Assembly (NCBI RefSeq): GCF_027627455.1
Contig: NZ_CP115483.1
Span: 4,712,001 to 4,776,000, forward strand
Source: Sphingobacterium sp. SYP-B4668
Lineage (GTDB): Bacteria > Bacteroidota > Bacteroidia > Sphingobacteriales > Sphingobacteriaceae
Direction: 5' to 3'
DNA: 64,000 nucleotides
How positions within the stretch are numbered: the first letter of the stretch is position 1; every line of letters starts with the position of its first letter. The notes beneath the pieces were generated by a model. That model searched no databases. It had not been told where the DNA came from and was given only the letters and a program-made list of their open reading frames with translations. A program made the position numbers and the translations under genes. Positions 26,707 through 36,089 of the stretch are shown here, piece after piece.

Positions 26707-28353
26707 TTAAATAAAAATTGCTTTGCTACACTGTTCTGCCACATAACTATCGTGTGTGACGAAAAGAATTAACTTATCTTTTCCACGCATTAACAACCTA
26801 TTAACCAAAATTTTACCTGTTTCAACATCTAGACCAGACGTAATCTCGTCCAGCAGCCAAATGCCACTATCACGCATGAGCATCCGTGCCACTGCAAGTC
26901 TTTGTACTTGGCCTTCAGATAAGCCATGGCCTCCTTCCCCAATATAAGTATCGATTCCATCAGGCAATTCGTAGACAAACTCTGCACAGGCACAAATCAA
27001 TGCTTCTCTCATCTCATTATCATCAGCTTCGATTGGATTGACCTGTAGATTTTGGCGTATCGTACCACTAAAAAGTTTTTCTCCTTGTGGCACATATCCG
27101 ACATTCACCCTATGCTGGGACTGCAACCGTTTAACACCATTATCTGTAAACAATACAATGTTTCCCTTTTTTGGATATACTAGGGCCAATAAAAGCCGAA
27201 TCAATGTTGTTTTTCCAATTCCGCTTCCCCCCATAATCGCCAGGGGCTCACCCTTTGATACAGTAAGATTAAGATTTTGAAAAACCGGTAACGCATCGTA
27301 ACTGAATTGCAGATTTTCTACTTCTAATTTTTCAATTTTGACCATCGGCTCTTGCTCTACTTCTGTTTCAATGGCCGCGTTATCCATTTCAATCAACCTG
27401 TTAGCTGTTGTTCTAAAGCGAATAAAAGTAGGAGCAAATCCCATCAATGATACCAACGGGCTTTGTATACGTCCGACTAATTGTAAGAAGGCGGTCATAG
27501 TTCCGAATGAAATTTCTTGTGTATGTAAACGATAGATTCCCCAGCCAAACGTGATCAAAAAACCTAAGTTGACAACAAGTTGCAATGCGCCCTGTGACAA
27601 TTTGGAGAAGCCAAGCAATTGCACCTTTAATGTTAATAGATCATTTTGTGCGTCATTTGCTTTACGATGTCTTAACGTTTGTAAACCTAGTCCTCGAATC
27701 GACATTCTTAACCTCAGATTTTCGTATAAGATATGTCCAAAAGTACTTTCAGCAGACTTTAAAGCATCATTTATTCGCCTTAATCTCCTATAGTACATCT
27801 TTGAAAGAATAAACAAAGGAAGCATAGCTAATAAAACAATAGCTAACATGGGGTCCATGGTCCATAAAAAGACGCTACATGCTAACAATCGAATCCCAGT
27901 CAATAAAAAATTAGGAAATATGTTTCCGACAGTCTGAACTACTTCTTGACAGTCGCTACTGAAACGAACCATCAAATCTCCTGTAGCTAATTTATTCCGC
28001 TCTGACCAAATAATATTCATCTGCTTTTTTAACAACCTATTTTGCAATTTCGCAAATAGATCAATCACGGTTCGTCCGTTCAGCCAACTTGCCATTAGCC
28101 CACATAATAAGGATAGGACAATAGACAATGTAGTCCAACACATGGCTAAAATGATCTGTTGTTTGCTTCCTGCAATTGCAAAATCAATGGTCTGCTTTGT
28201 CCAGTAGACAAAGGATATGGACAAACCGATGGACAAAACTTCAATCAGCATATAAAGTACTAGCTTACCACGCTGACGTTCTGTTATCGACCAAGCCCAT
28301 TTCATTTGATATGACAATTCTGTAACCATATGACATTTATTGATGTAACCCAA
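26707..28353 (-). CDS. ABC exporter, fused membrane and ATPase domains
   Basis: Inner-membrane half-transporter of 548 residues. Six predicted helices in the first 320 residues (ABC type-1 exporter fold) are followed by the nucleotide-binding domain. Walker A GGSGIGKTT (Lys381), signature LSEGQVQRLAVARML and Walker B IWLLDEIT are intact, with the H-loop His in FVTHDS. There is no N-terminal C39 peptidase domain, so it is not a classic double-glycine processing exporter. Related proteins export lasso peptides or lipids. It opens the operon ABC - kinase - wza - wzc - barrel and has its own ECF-type promoter 35 bases upstream. Confidence 0.88.
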   Translation of the reverse strand: MGYINKCHMVTELSYQMKWAWSITERQRGKLVLYMLIEVLSIGLSISFVYWTKQTIDFAIAGSKQQIILAMCWTTLSIVLSLLCGLMASWLNGRTVIDLFAKLQNRLLKKQMNIIWSERNKLATGDLMVRFSSDCQEVVQTVGNIFPNFLLTGIRLLACSVFLWTMDPMLAIVLLAMLPLFILSKMYYRRLRRINDALKSAESTFGHILYENLRLRMSIRGLGLQTLRHRKANDAQNDLLTLKVQLLGFSKLSQGALQLVVNLGFLITFGWGIYRLHTQEISFGTMTAFLQLVGRIQSPLVSLMGFAPTFIRFRTTANRLIEMDNAAIETEVEQEPMVKIEKLEVENLQFSYDALPVFQNLNLTVSKGEPLAIMGGSGIGKTTLIRLLLALVYPKKGNIVLFTDNGVKRLQSQHRVNVGYVPQGEKLFSGTIRQNLQVNPIEADDNEMREALICACAEFVYELPDGIDTYIGEGGHGLSEGQVQRLAVARMLMRDSGIWLLDEITSGLDVETGKILVNRLLMRGKDKLILFVTHDSYVAEQCSKAIFI

Positions 28354-28387
28354 AATATTTTCCGTTTTTGGGTAACTATAGATGGAT

Positions 28388-28411
28388 ACGGTTGGGACCC
28401 TAGAATGTCCC
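28388..28411 (-). promoter_or_regulatory. ECF-type promoter G (towards ABC exporter operon)
   Basis: Minus-strand GGGAC (28411-28407), 16-base spacer, CGT (28390-28388). The base after GGGACA is T where most sites have A. It lies in the 117-base gap after the nucleotidyltransferase gene, so the ABC-kinase-wza-wzc part can be transcribed separately from the wecA-led operon. Confidence 0.7.
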
Positions 28412-28470
28412 GAATCAAACTAAAAAATATGCGTATATAATGTATTTTGGAGACCTAGCCTATAAGGAGA

Positions 28471-29568
28471 CTAGTGAAACCACCTGGAATATAATTGAAG
28501 AAAAGGAAAGCTAATGGCCTCCATTGGAGCATATGGCAAATAAGTAATTAATCTCTTGATTATTGCTGTTGTACTGGCTTCACGCTTTACTGGCTGTTGC
28601 TGCTTCATGTTGTTTACATCATCCGTGGTAAAGCCAAAGTTTCCAGATTGCCAGATATCTTCCATGACTGATGTTGCACGCTTAGAATCTGCGTTTGCAA
28701 ATGGCAATTCCTCTACTGGAAGTCCTATATATTCAACCAAAATCTGGTGCAATGTATTGATCCAATTCAACACGCCTAACTTCCGATAAGTTTTCCTTAA
28801 CCGTACCCCATCCATATTTTGGGAGTAAGTATAGTATATCCGTGCGGCATCACACAACTGTCGAAGTCCTATTCCAAAAGAAAGCAAATGCTTAAGGATG
28901 TGAATATTGACCTGGATAGATTGCAGAATGGGTGCTGAAAGACGGACAGGAACTTCATCAATGAACATGATTTGTTCGGAAGTGGCATACTCCTTTTCTA
29001 AATCTTGTAAACACCTCTTTAAAAAGGGATTAGAAATATCAAATTGTCTCTGGTGTTGATCCGTCTCAAAGCCCTTCCATAAGAAGTTTACACTATATCC
29101 TGCAGAACGGTGTATCCTTATTCCTATCTTTTCCAAACTCTCAGTTGCCTTTTCATAATCCTGATAATCTTCAAAACACCAATCGATATCTCCACAACTA
29201 CGTCGCTTTGGGTTAGGATAAGTAGTTGCAACCCCTCGTCCTTTTAGTAGAACAGGGCTTAGATTATATTGGTGAAAGAATTGGACTTGGTCTTTGATAA
29301 CCTCGTCCATCCGAGCGTTCCTTTGTGCTATTTTTTCCACACGGACTACCCATACTCTTAACATTGATTTAGGCGGCAAAATCTCGTTATCTAATGTTTG
29401 TACGGCGTCAAATAGCACACCTTCTACAGTATGCCGGATAGCATGGCTATATATCCTCTTCCATTCAAGATCGGATAATGGGAAACAGTCTAACTGATCT
29501 ATTGGATGCCTCCACAATCCTGTTCGCAACAATGTAAAAAAGGCTCGAACCTCTCTTTTCCCTAACAT
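28471..29568 (-). CDS. Nucleotidyltransferase-family protein (NTP_transf_5 type)
   Basis: Cytoplasmic protein of 365 residues with the nucleotidyltransferase core: LSPVLLKGRGVATTYPNPKRRSCGDIDWCF (residues about 102-131), where Lys-Gly and the Gly-Asp-x-Asp pair are the expected metal and substrate ligands. The family is found beside PqqD-like and HprK-like genes in lasso-peptide and exopolysaccharide clusters. There it is proposed to modify a peptide or sugar with a nucleotide or phosphate-derived group. Four bases separate it from the PqqD gene. Confidence 0.8.
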   Translation of the reverse strand: MLGKREVRAFFTLLRTGLWRHPIDQLDCFPLSDLEWKRIYSHAIRHTVEGVLFDAVQTLDNEILPPKSMLRVWVVRVEKIAQRNARMDEVIKDQVQFFHQYNLSPVLLKGRGVATTYPNPKRRSCGDIDWCFEDYQDYEKATESLEKIGIRIHRSAGYSVNFLWKGFETDQHQRQFDISNPFLKRCLQDLEKEYATSEQIMFIDEVPVRLSAPILQSIQVNIHILKHLLSFGIGLRQLCDAARIYYTYSQNMDGVRLRKTYRKLGVLNWINTLHQILVEYIGLPVEELPFANADSKRATSVMEDIWQSGNFGFTTDDVNNMKQQQPVKREASTTAIIKRLITYLPYAPMEAISFPFLQLYSRWFH

Positions 29569-29571
29569 AAC

Positions 29572-29847
29572 CTATTTGCAAACAAGCCCTTGTTTATCCA
29601 ATTCTTCAACTAACACCGACGCGTCTTGAGTTGCTATTTCTTTGTTAACTTCAAAGTGCGACGTCAAGATTTCTACAACCGTATCCAGCTCGAACTCTTT
29701 ACCTTGTAGAGCTTGCCATACTTGTGCTGCCGTATCGTTGAGGGTATACACTTTAGACATATCGATCATGTCTTGTCCAGGATCGACAATTAAGTATTCA
29801 TCTCCCAATTTCCGTAATGTTAAATCTGTTCTAAGTCTCATAATCAT
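29572..29847 (-). CDS. PqqD-family peptide-binding protein
   Basis: Small protein of 91 residues (a second start at MRLRTDL two codons later is equally possible). PqqD fold: beta strand LGDEYLIVDPGQDMIDMSKVYTLNDTAAQVWQAL followed by helices. This is the RiPP recognition element that binds leader peptides and hands them to modifying enzymes. It overlaps the preceding protease gene by 17 bases and is followed by the nucleotidyltransferase. No lasso cyclase, radical-SAM or transglutaminase partner is present in the window. Confidence 0.85.
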   Translation of the reverse strand: MIMRLRTDLTLRKLGDEYLIVDPGQDMIDMSKVYTLNDTAAQVWQALQGKEFELDTVVEILTSHFEVNKEIATQDASVLVEELDKQGLVCK

Positions 29848-30307
29848 TTTCTTTATTAAGTTTAGTTTTTAATATTCCACATCGCATGACGACAATTCTT
29901 ACTGGCCGTAATACATACCAGCAAAGTCCAAAAAGCCGCCATTTCAAATTTGTTCTCTCAATTTCTAGGTTTTCTCGGTATGTACCTACTACCCGAGCCC
30001 AGATTTCTGTTTTGCTAACGAACTCAATCTGACCGACATTGCCGTCACCTACTAATCGTACAGCAGACCTATTCCATCCGACTACACGATGTAAGACATA
30101 AGTCTTATTATAGGTGGCCAATACAACATCCCCCAACTGAACCTTAGAAACAGGTGCTAAAAGGACTTTATCTCCGTTTTTAAAGGTCGGAAACATACTG
30201 TGTCCTACTACCGGAATTTTCACCTTTTTGCTTTGTCTCAACCAGTCTTTCACTTGTTCAAAAAACAAGTCATTCACGACTATCCTGACCCCCTTTTCGT
30301 CGCCCAT
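29831..30307 (-). CDS. S24/S26-family serine protease (signal-peptidase-like)
   Basis: Protein of 158 residues resembling the soluble S24/S26 proteins found with PqqD genes. Nucleophile Ser37 lies in the box VVGHSMFPTF. The general-base position is VLHRVVG with His73 instead of the Lys of bacterial signal peptidase I, an arrangement like the SipW/ER-type enzymes. There is no N-terminal membrane anchor, though a hydrophobic C-terminal segment (WRLFGLCWYVLRPVRIVVM) could associate with membrane. It may cleave a leader peptide or a surface protein. It overlaps the PqqD gene. Confidence 0.75.
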   Translation of the reverse strand: MGDEKGVRIVVNDLFFEQVKDWLRQSKKVKIPVVGHSMFPTFKNGDKVLLAPVSKVQLGDVVLATYNKTYVLHRVVGWNRSAVRLVGDGNVGQIEFVSKTEIWARVVGTYRENLEIERTNLKWRLFGLCWYVLRPVRIVVMRCGILKTKLNKENDYET

Positions 30308-30311
30308 TATC

Positions 30312-31439
30312 TTAAGGGTTTTTATAAACTTGAAGGCATTTATCGATCATTTTATCCCGCGTAAAGTTTTCTTCGAACCTTTCAAAACTGCCTTTTTTTA
30401 ATTTATTCTTTGAGTCAGGATACTCACAAACTTCCTTGATTGCATTGGCTAATGCCATTTCATTTTGTGGAGGGACTACTAGCCCGGACTGCCCATGCTT
30501 ATTTACCCAGCTTACCCCTGATGCCGCAATAGAAGTAGAAACGACGGGTATCCCTAAACTCATCGCTTCGATCTGTACGATGCCGAATGCCTCCGTTTTC
30601 CAAATGGAGCTCATGCAGAATACATCGGACGCGGCGAAATGGGACAAAGTTTCTTCATCGGTCAAGAAGCCCAACAAAAAGACTCTGTTCGCTAAGCCTA
30701 GAGTATTGATCAGCATATGTAATTCCTCCTTTAGCGGTCCTTTTCCTCCTATCAATACTTGGTAACGCTCATCTAGGTGCTGCGCTGATCGAATTAAGTA
30801 CTCATACCCTTTATATTCCACTAGACGTCCCAAAGAAAATATAATATACTTTGCAGAATACTTAGCACGAATACATGCGGCATCGATGTCTTTACGCTCC
30901 ATGGGTAATATGCCGATAGGAATATAATCGATTTTGTACTGTACTTTCTTTAAAAAGGGGGATTGCTCCACATATACAGGCGTTGTACCTACAATCTTAT
31001 CGGCTCTTTTGATTAACCATCTTTGCAAGGGGCTATATAACTTTAACAAAAGCTTTTGTTTGAGGATATCAGCATGCCAATGCAACACAACAGTACCTTT
31101 AAATCCTGACAAAAATAATGCTAAGCAAGCCATTGGATCGGGATGATGAATATGTACAATCTGGTAATCCTTTGCAATTTTACGTAATACGGTAATCATC
31201 CTTGGCGCCAACATCGTTGCGGACAGCTTCAACAAAGTAGGCATCACCATCAGCTTTGCGTAAGAATTGAGTACCGTAACACCCGCAGCATGTCCTTCTG
31301 TAGCTGCACAAAGCATATCACATTGTATCTTTCTTTCAGATAATCCAAGCATTAACTCGTACATCACTTTCTCCACACCACCTCTGATGGGATAAAATTT
31401 GCCTAACTGCAATACCCGAAGTGTCTCTTTATTATCCAT
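30312..31439 (-). CDS. Glycosyltransferase family 4
   Basis: GT-B fold cytoplasmic glycosyltransferase of 375 residues, likely adding one sugar of the capsule repeat unit on undecaprenyl-diphosphate. N-terminal GGVEKVMYEL acceptor-side motif, C-terminal donor-side EX7E-type region (MSSIWKTEAFGIVQIEAMSLGIPVV). The GRLVEYKGYEYLI motif is typical of GT4. It overlaps the preceding glycosyltransferase gene by eight bases. Sugar specificity is not readable. Confidence 0.88.
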   Translation of the reverse strand: MDNKETLRVLQLGKFYPIRGGVEKVMYELMLGLSERKIQCDMLCAATEGHAAGVTVLNSYAKLMVMPTLLKLSATMLAPRMITVLRKIAKDYQIVHIHHPDPMACLALFLSGFKGTVVLHWHADILKQKLLLKLYSPLQRWLIKRADKIVGTTPVYVEQSPFLKKVQYKIDYIPIGILPMERKDIDAACIRAKYSAKYIIFSLGRLVEYKGYEYLIRSAQHLDERYQVLIGGKGPLKEELHMLINTLGLANRVFLLGFLTDEETLSHFAASDVFCMSSIWKTEAFGIVQIEAMSLGIPVVSTSIAASGVSWVNKHGQSGLVVPPQNEMALANAIKEVCEYPDSKNKLKKGSFERFEENFTRDKMIDKCLQVYKNP

Positions 31440-32655
31440 GTGAAATGCCTATTATGCTACTACTTACACCTTCTGAACTTCCCAATGCTAAAGCTTGATC
31501 TTCCTGTCTTACTCGCCCCTCGCCTATAGATGCGTTGTTTTCCTCTTTCAGTAAAAGTTGAAAAGTTTCCTCCCAATTGTGAGAAACAGGATCGGATATT
31601 CGGACCGAAGGTATCGGGGCTAAAAAAGAAGTATCCTTTTCCAACATCCTTCTCATCTGTTCCGCCAATTGAATAGGATTATCAGCATCAAAAAATGAAA
31701 TGCGATTACTTCCAGCTGCTGTTTCTCTGGCATAAGATGTATCACTAAGCAACATAGGCTTGTCAAAGACGGCGAATTCGGAAATAGGAAGCCCCCAAGT
31801 CTCTACCTTTGACGGAAATATCAGGCATTCACTATCTTTATAGTATGAAAAAAGGGATTTTCGATTTTGGAATCCGATGAATTTAAGTGCTTTTACAGAA
31901 CGTCCCCATTTGCGGTATAACCATCTTGCGTAATTATTTTCATCACCTGAAATCGTCAAGCACACCTCAAAATCTATCGATAAAGCCCGCTGTTCTAAAA
32001 TTTTCGTAGCTTGGCACAAGCATTCAAAATTCTTATGGCTATTTGCAGAAGAAGCACATATAAAACGAAAGTTCTTTGTACGTTTTTTTTCACTATCGAT
32101 AGACGACACATCGATTTGAGGCACATCTGGCAAAGCCAAAATCACTCTATCCGCTGATAGTCCATACCGATGAAAAAACTCATCTCTAAGCCACTGTTGT
32201 TGTACGATTACGGCCTTATTCTTGCGTATTCCCTTTTTGTATATCCAACTTGAAAACAGCGAAAACATTACAATCTTAGGTGCCAGCAAGCACTCACGCC
32301 AACTCCATTTGTAAAAAGGAAAAGGATTATGACAATACACGGCTTGACTCTTTGCGAATACATTAGGCGTAGTATCATGTAATGAAAGCCACAGGGTTAT
32401 ATCACCGATCTGTCTAGACACCTTTTTTAGAGATACATATTCAAACCATAATCGATTTATCCATCGCTTCTTTGGCCACTGGTTTTCGATATATTCAATA
32501 TAAGGGTAATCTGCTAACTCTTTTTTATGGACAATAGCGATAACACGATAACCTTCCTGCCTAGCCAACAGCGACAAATACTGCAAACAATCTCGCAGAA
32601 TGGTCAATGTTCCTCCGACATTCAAATTAACTGCTGATACGACAATTGTCTTCAT
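31432..32655 (-). CDS. Glycosyltransferase family 4-like
   Basis: GT-B protein of 407 residues. The start MKTIVVSAVNLNVGGTLTIL gives the Gly-rich nucleotide-sugar loop, and KVETWGLPISEFAVFDKPML is the EX7E-type donor site. A C-terminal low-conservation tail of about 30 residues (EGRVRQEDQALALGSSEGV) is unusual and may be an extension acquired by loss of the original stop. It overlaps the neighbouring genes by 4-8 bases, so it is in the capsule operon. Confidence 0.85.
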   Translation of the reverse strand: MKTIVVSAVNLNVGGTLTILRDCLQYLSLLARQEGYRVIAIVHKKELADYPYIEYIENQWPKKRWINRLWFEYVSLKKVSRQIGDITLWLSLHDTTPNVFAKSQAVYCHNPFPFYKWSWRECLLAPKIVMFSLFSSWIYKKGIRKNKAVIVQQQWLRDEFFHRYGLSADRVILALPDVPQIDVSSIDSEKKRTKNFRFICASSANSHKNFECLCQATKILEQRALSIDFEVCLTISGDENNYARWLYRKWGRSVKALKFIGFQNRKSLFSYYKDSECLIFPSKVETWGLPISEFAVFDKPMLLSDTSYARETAAGSNRISFFDADNPIQLAEQMRRMLEKDTSFLAPIPSVRISDPVSHNWEETFQLLLKEENNASIGEGRVRQEDQALALGSSEGVSSSIIGISHG

Positions 32656-33809
32656 CTTCTTCTATTTTTTGAATTTACGCTGTTAGCTACTATATTATTA
32701 AATAAGTCACTCCATCGCAGCATCACCTGCTTTTCTGAAAAACGGGATGACATCATTTTCCCTAACACTCCCATATCCTCTCTTAATAACTCATCATCTA
32801 TAAGTTGCGCAATACGACTTTCCATTTTTTGTCCATCACGATCTTCAATCAAAAAACCATTCACCCCGTCCACTATGATATCGCGTGGTCCACATTTACA
32901 AGCATAAGCTATAACGGGTAGTCCACACACCTGAGCCTCCGTCAGCACCATTCCAAACCCTTCGTATCGAGAAGTCATCACTAGAAAAGAGTATTTCAAA
33001 TATGTCTTTTTAATATCCTTTTCTGGAGGCCGCAGAAACACAGCATTTTGAAGTCCTAACTTTTCTATCATCAAGCTGTAAGACGCTTCTAAGGGTCCTT
33101 CCCCAACGATATCAAGACACCAACCAGGATAGCTATTCTGAATTTTTTGCCAAATTTGAATTAGCTCATCAAATCCCTTTTGATAGTCGAATCGTCCAAC
33201 AGCAATAGCTCTTTTGTTCTTTAGAACTGCTGTTTCTACTGTCTCAAAGCTATTACTATTAGGTATTACGGCTAGGTTGCGCAATTGTCCCCAATAGTTT
33301 CGATCTTCTTCAGTCAATACGACAAATTTGTCATAGCGCTTGGCCAATCGCAAATCCTGCCAACTGCGCCACTTATTGACCAGCGCCCATACCCCCTTCT
33401 TATCGTATTGCAAACGCTTAAATCTTGAAAAATGGATTTCCAGCACTTTACTACTACCATCTTCAATCTGATGTAAAAGGGTCACCTCATGATCAAACAT
33501 GGAGATTACGATATCCGCTTGCCACTCCTTCAAAATAGCGGTTAACTTTTTACGATGTTGTTTTTGTTTGAGTACGTACGAAAGCACTTTCCTCCAGAGC
33601 GATTTCCCTTCATTATCACTGTAATTTATTCCTAAATCATGCTGGATAATTCTTGGATCCATAAAAAAGTAAGGTAGCTTTTCCTTTTGGTCCGTCGTGA
33701 TTACCCCTACGTCATATCCATTATTCGCTAAATAATTGGCCTTATTACTTAGGACTCGTTCCATTCCACCAGAATTGAAGGTTCCTTTAATGCAATACAC
33801 GATTCTCAT
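32652..33809 (-). CDS. Glycosyltransferase family 4
   Basis: GT-B protein of 385 residues: SGGMERVLSNKANYLANNGYDV at the start, RFDYQKGFDELIQIWQ before the donor domain and SRYEGFGMVLTEAQVCGLPVI as the donor site. The CKCGPRDII segment is typical of GalNAc- or galactosyl-type GT4 enzymes such as those related to PglJ, so a hexose(NAc) donor is plausible. Four-base overlaps on both sides. Confidence 0.88.
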   Translation of the reverse strand: MRIVYCIKGTFNSGGMERVLSNKANYLANNGYDVGVITTDQKEKLPYFFMDPRIIQHDLGINYSDNEGKSLWRKVLSYVLKQKQHRKKLTAILKEWQADIVISMFDHEVTLLHQIEDGSSKVLEIHFSRFKRLQYDKKGVWALVNKWRSWQDLRLAKRYDKFVVLTEEDRNYWGQLRNLAVIPNSNSFETVETAVLKNKRAIAVGRFDYQKGFDELIQIWQKIQNSYPGWCLDIVGEGPLEASYSLMIEKLGLQNAVFLRPPEKDIKKTYLKYSFLVMTSRYEGFGMVLTEAQVCGLPVIAYACKCGPRDIIVDGVNGFLIEDRDGQKMESRIAQLIDDELLREDMGVLGKMMSSRFSEKQVMLRWSDLFNNIVANSVNSKNRRR

Positions 33810-35125
33810 TTTCGTTGGCCCTCCTTATCCATACATAAAAACAGCGCATATATTAAAAATAAGTCGGTAGATACCTTGAACCAAATGATAAAACTAAGTG
33901 CTAAAAGCATGAAGAAAAACATTCTATATGTAGGAAACTGCTGTATACCTACCCAAGCGTTGTACACAAAAAAAAACGAAAAGGTAAACAGCCCCAAAAG
34001 ACCGCTGTAAAATACAAACCTACAATAGCCGATATCCGTACCTACGTCATGCCAGTTGGAAAAAAGTGCTTTTCCGATAATCCAGGTTTTATAGTCGTCT
34101 GCGTCTGGCCATATCCACATCACTTCGTTAAGTCTTTCTGTCGAGGTGGTGGTCCACTCGCCTTTTTCGAGCCAATTAAAAAAACCTTCGAAGCCAAATC
34201 GAAGCTGCTCTCTAATCACTGCATCCGTATGATAATAATACATCGCAATACCTGCTAAAAGACCAGTAACAAGAATAATCGTACGCCATAATCTCAAATT
34301 TTCAATAGGCATCTCATTGTACAGGATGTGTGCGTTGCCTAAGATATACACCAAGCCCATGACCATTCCTATCGTTGTGGTTCTGGAAATCATGTTGCCC
34401 ACGATTGCAATAAAAACAAATGCAGCCCAATATAGCATGACGTAAGTCGCACTATTCGGTCGATCCTTGGCTTTAATCAAGACTGCGGCAAGAGCAATAA
34501 GTACGATTGAAAAACGGGTACCGGCTACGTCTACCGCAGCTCCAATACCATACAGTCGATTTACTTTCTCTAGAAACTCGACTTCGATAATGGTTTTTTG
34601 GGATATATAAGTATCCACGACGTTTTTTACGGCAGGTATATAATCTATAAGCAGCGCTATCATGCACTGTGCTACACATACAGCGACCAGGTAATCGATG
34701 AGCAGGTTAAAATGTACATAGCCGTGCATATATCGAATAAGGGAGATTACGGTATATGCTCCTAAGAGCCAAGTCGAGAAGGATATCCAATAGGATGCAT
34801 AAGCATCGTCATGAGAATGATTGATGTCCATAGCTATATACCCCCACATACTGAAAAGCAAGGCCAACAGCATGAGCGGTAAAAGTGTGCTTTTTAAAAC
34901 CAAACTTCTACGCTGTATAACATCAAATCCCAGAAGAGCAATTCCAACCGCAGCCAACATGATCTTCGTATTAAGTCCCTCGGGTAATGCGTAAAGCTCA
35001 AAAGGAAAAAAATAGCAGCTTACGATTATTCCAACCAAAAAGCTGGAAAGAATAGAGCTTGATTTTTTACTGGTGTGAAACAAGTCACCAGATTCTACTT
35101 TATCTAAATATAATTCCATAAACAA
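33806..35125 (-). CDS. wzy: O-antigen/capsule polymerase-like membrane protein (Wzy)
   Basis: Integral membrane protein of 439 residues with about 11-12 hydrophobic segments and a large periplasmic loop (about 295-345, FEGFFNWLEKGEWTTTSTERLNE). This is the topology of Wzy polymerases that join repeat units in the periplasm. Sequence families are highly divergent, so assignment rests on topology, on the ISRTTTIG loop and on context among glycosyltransferases and a Wzx flippase. It overlaps both neighbours. Confidence 0.75.
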   Translation of the reverse strand: MFMELYLDKVESGDLFHTSKKSSSILSSFLVGIIVSCYFFPFELYALPEGLNTKIMLAAVGIALLGFDVIQRRSLVLKSTLLPLMLLALLFSMWGYIAMDINHSHDDAYASYWISFSTWLLGAYTVISLIRYMHGYVHFNLLIDYLVAVCVAQCMIALLIDYIPAVKNVVDTYISQKTIIEVEFLEKVNRLYGIGAAVDVAGTRFSIVLIALAAVLIKAKDRPNSATYVMLYWAAFVFIAIVGNMISRTTTIGMVMGLVYILGNAHILYNEMPIENLRLWRTIILVTGLLAGIAMYYYHTDAVIREQLRFGFEGFFNWLEKGEWTTTSTERLNEVMWIWPDADDYKTWIIGKALFSNWHDVGTDIGYCRFVFYSGLLGLFTFSFFFVYNAWVGIQQFPTYRMFFFMLLALSFIIWFKVSTDLFLIYALFLCMDKEGQRK

Positions 35126-36086
35126 ATCTTATTACCAATTGGTTGTATAATTTCACTAGCCAATCCATACGTTTTAATGCGGCATACTGAATAAACTTAG
35201 CCCGTAAGGAAAATGCTGGATTGTTTTTTATAAATAGGTTTGCCTCTGGAAACCAATTCCGCCACAGTGCATACATTTTTGTATCTAAAGATATAAGTAA
35301 GGGAAGTTTCATATTGAGTTTAAAGTATGCTACCTCTCTGTTTAAATCCATAGCGACATGTTGCTCAATATATCGAACCACATCTTCTAAATTGCGTTGT
35401 ATCTCCACCAATTGTCGTTCGGAGAAGCGTTTGGTATGAGCATTTGGATTGGTTTGCATATAATGGTAATAACCATTAGGTATATATTTTACCGTATTTG
35501 CTTTACAAAAAAGTTTAATAATGGTCATATCTTCGCCCATACTTTGTCCCGTAGGAAATACGATTCCGTGATCTACATAGAGCTTCCTCTTTATTAATTT
35601 ATTCCATACATTAAATTTCATACTGCCGCACAACATACCTTGAAGACAGTCCATGGGCATTTTAAATTCTGGCTGTCGCATATAACGCTCATTCGTGTGA
35701 AAGGATAGATAAAAATCCGTATATATAATATCTACATCTTCTTGTTGGGCAACAGCAATCAGTTCGCTTATCATGCATTCATCTACCCAATCGTCACTAT
35801 CACAGTGAAAAATATAATCGCCATTAGCCACCCGCAAGCCTGAATTCCGGGCTGTCGGCAGGCCTTTATTTTCATCGTGTGTAATGATTTGGATCGATTC
35901 CCTCCTCTCCGGATAGTCTGTCAGTAATTTCTCCAATCGCGCCATACTTTTATCAGGAGAGGCATCGTCTACAAATATGTATTCTATATTCCGATAACTC
36001 TGCTCCATAAGGGAGCGCGCACAGCGCTCAATATGCTCTTCTACCCGATATATGGGAACTATGATGGAAACTTTCATCGTATTCAT
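35100..36086 (-). CDS. Glycosyltransferase family 2
   Basis: GT-A protein of 328 residues. KVSIIVPIYRVEEHIERCARS at the N-terminus, FVDDASPDKS as the first Asp motif and HCDSDDWVDE as the DxD metal site (about residue 100). ATG at 36086 (MNTMKVS) or at 36077 (MKVS) are both possible. It is followed by the polymerase gene with a 26-base overlap. The N-terminal half resembles the next-but-one GT2 at 37025-38020, suggesting paralogues. Confidence 0.88.
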   Translation of the reverse strand: MNTMKVSIIVPIYRVEEHIERCARSLMEQSYRNIEYIFVDDASPDKSMARLEKLLTDYPERRESIQIITHDENKGLPTARNSGLRVANGDYIFHCDSDDWVDECMISELIAVAQQEDVDIIYTDFYLSFHTNERYMRQPEFKMPMDCLQGMLCGSMKFNVWNKLIKRKLYVDHGIVFPTGQSMGEDMTIIKLFCKANTVKYIPNGYYHYMQTNPNAHTKRFSERQLVEIQRNLEDVVRYIEQHVAMDLNREVAYFKLNMKLPLLISLDTKMYALWRNWFPEANLFIKNNPAFSLRAKFIQYAALKRMDWLVKLYNQLVIRFVYGIIFR

Positions 36087-36089
36087 GAA

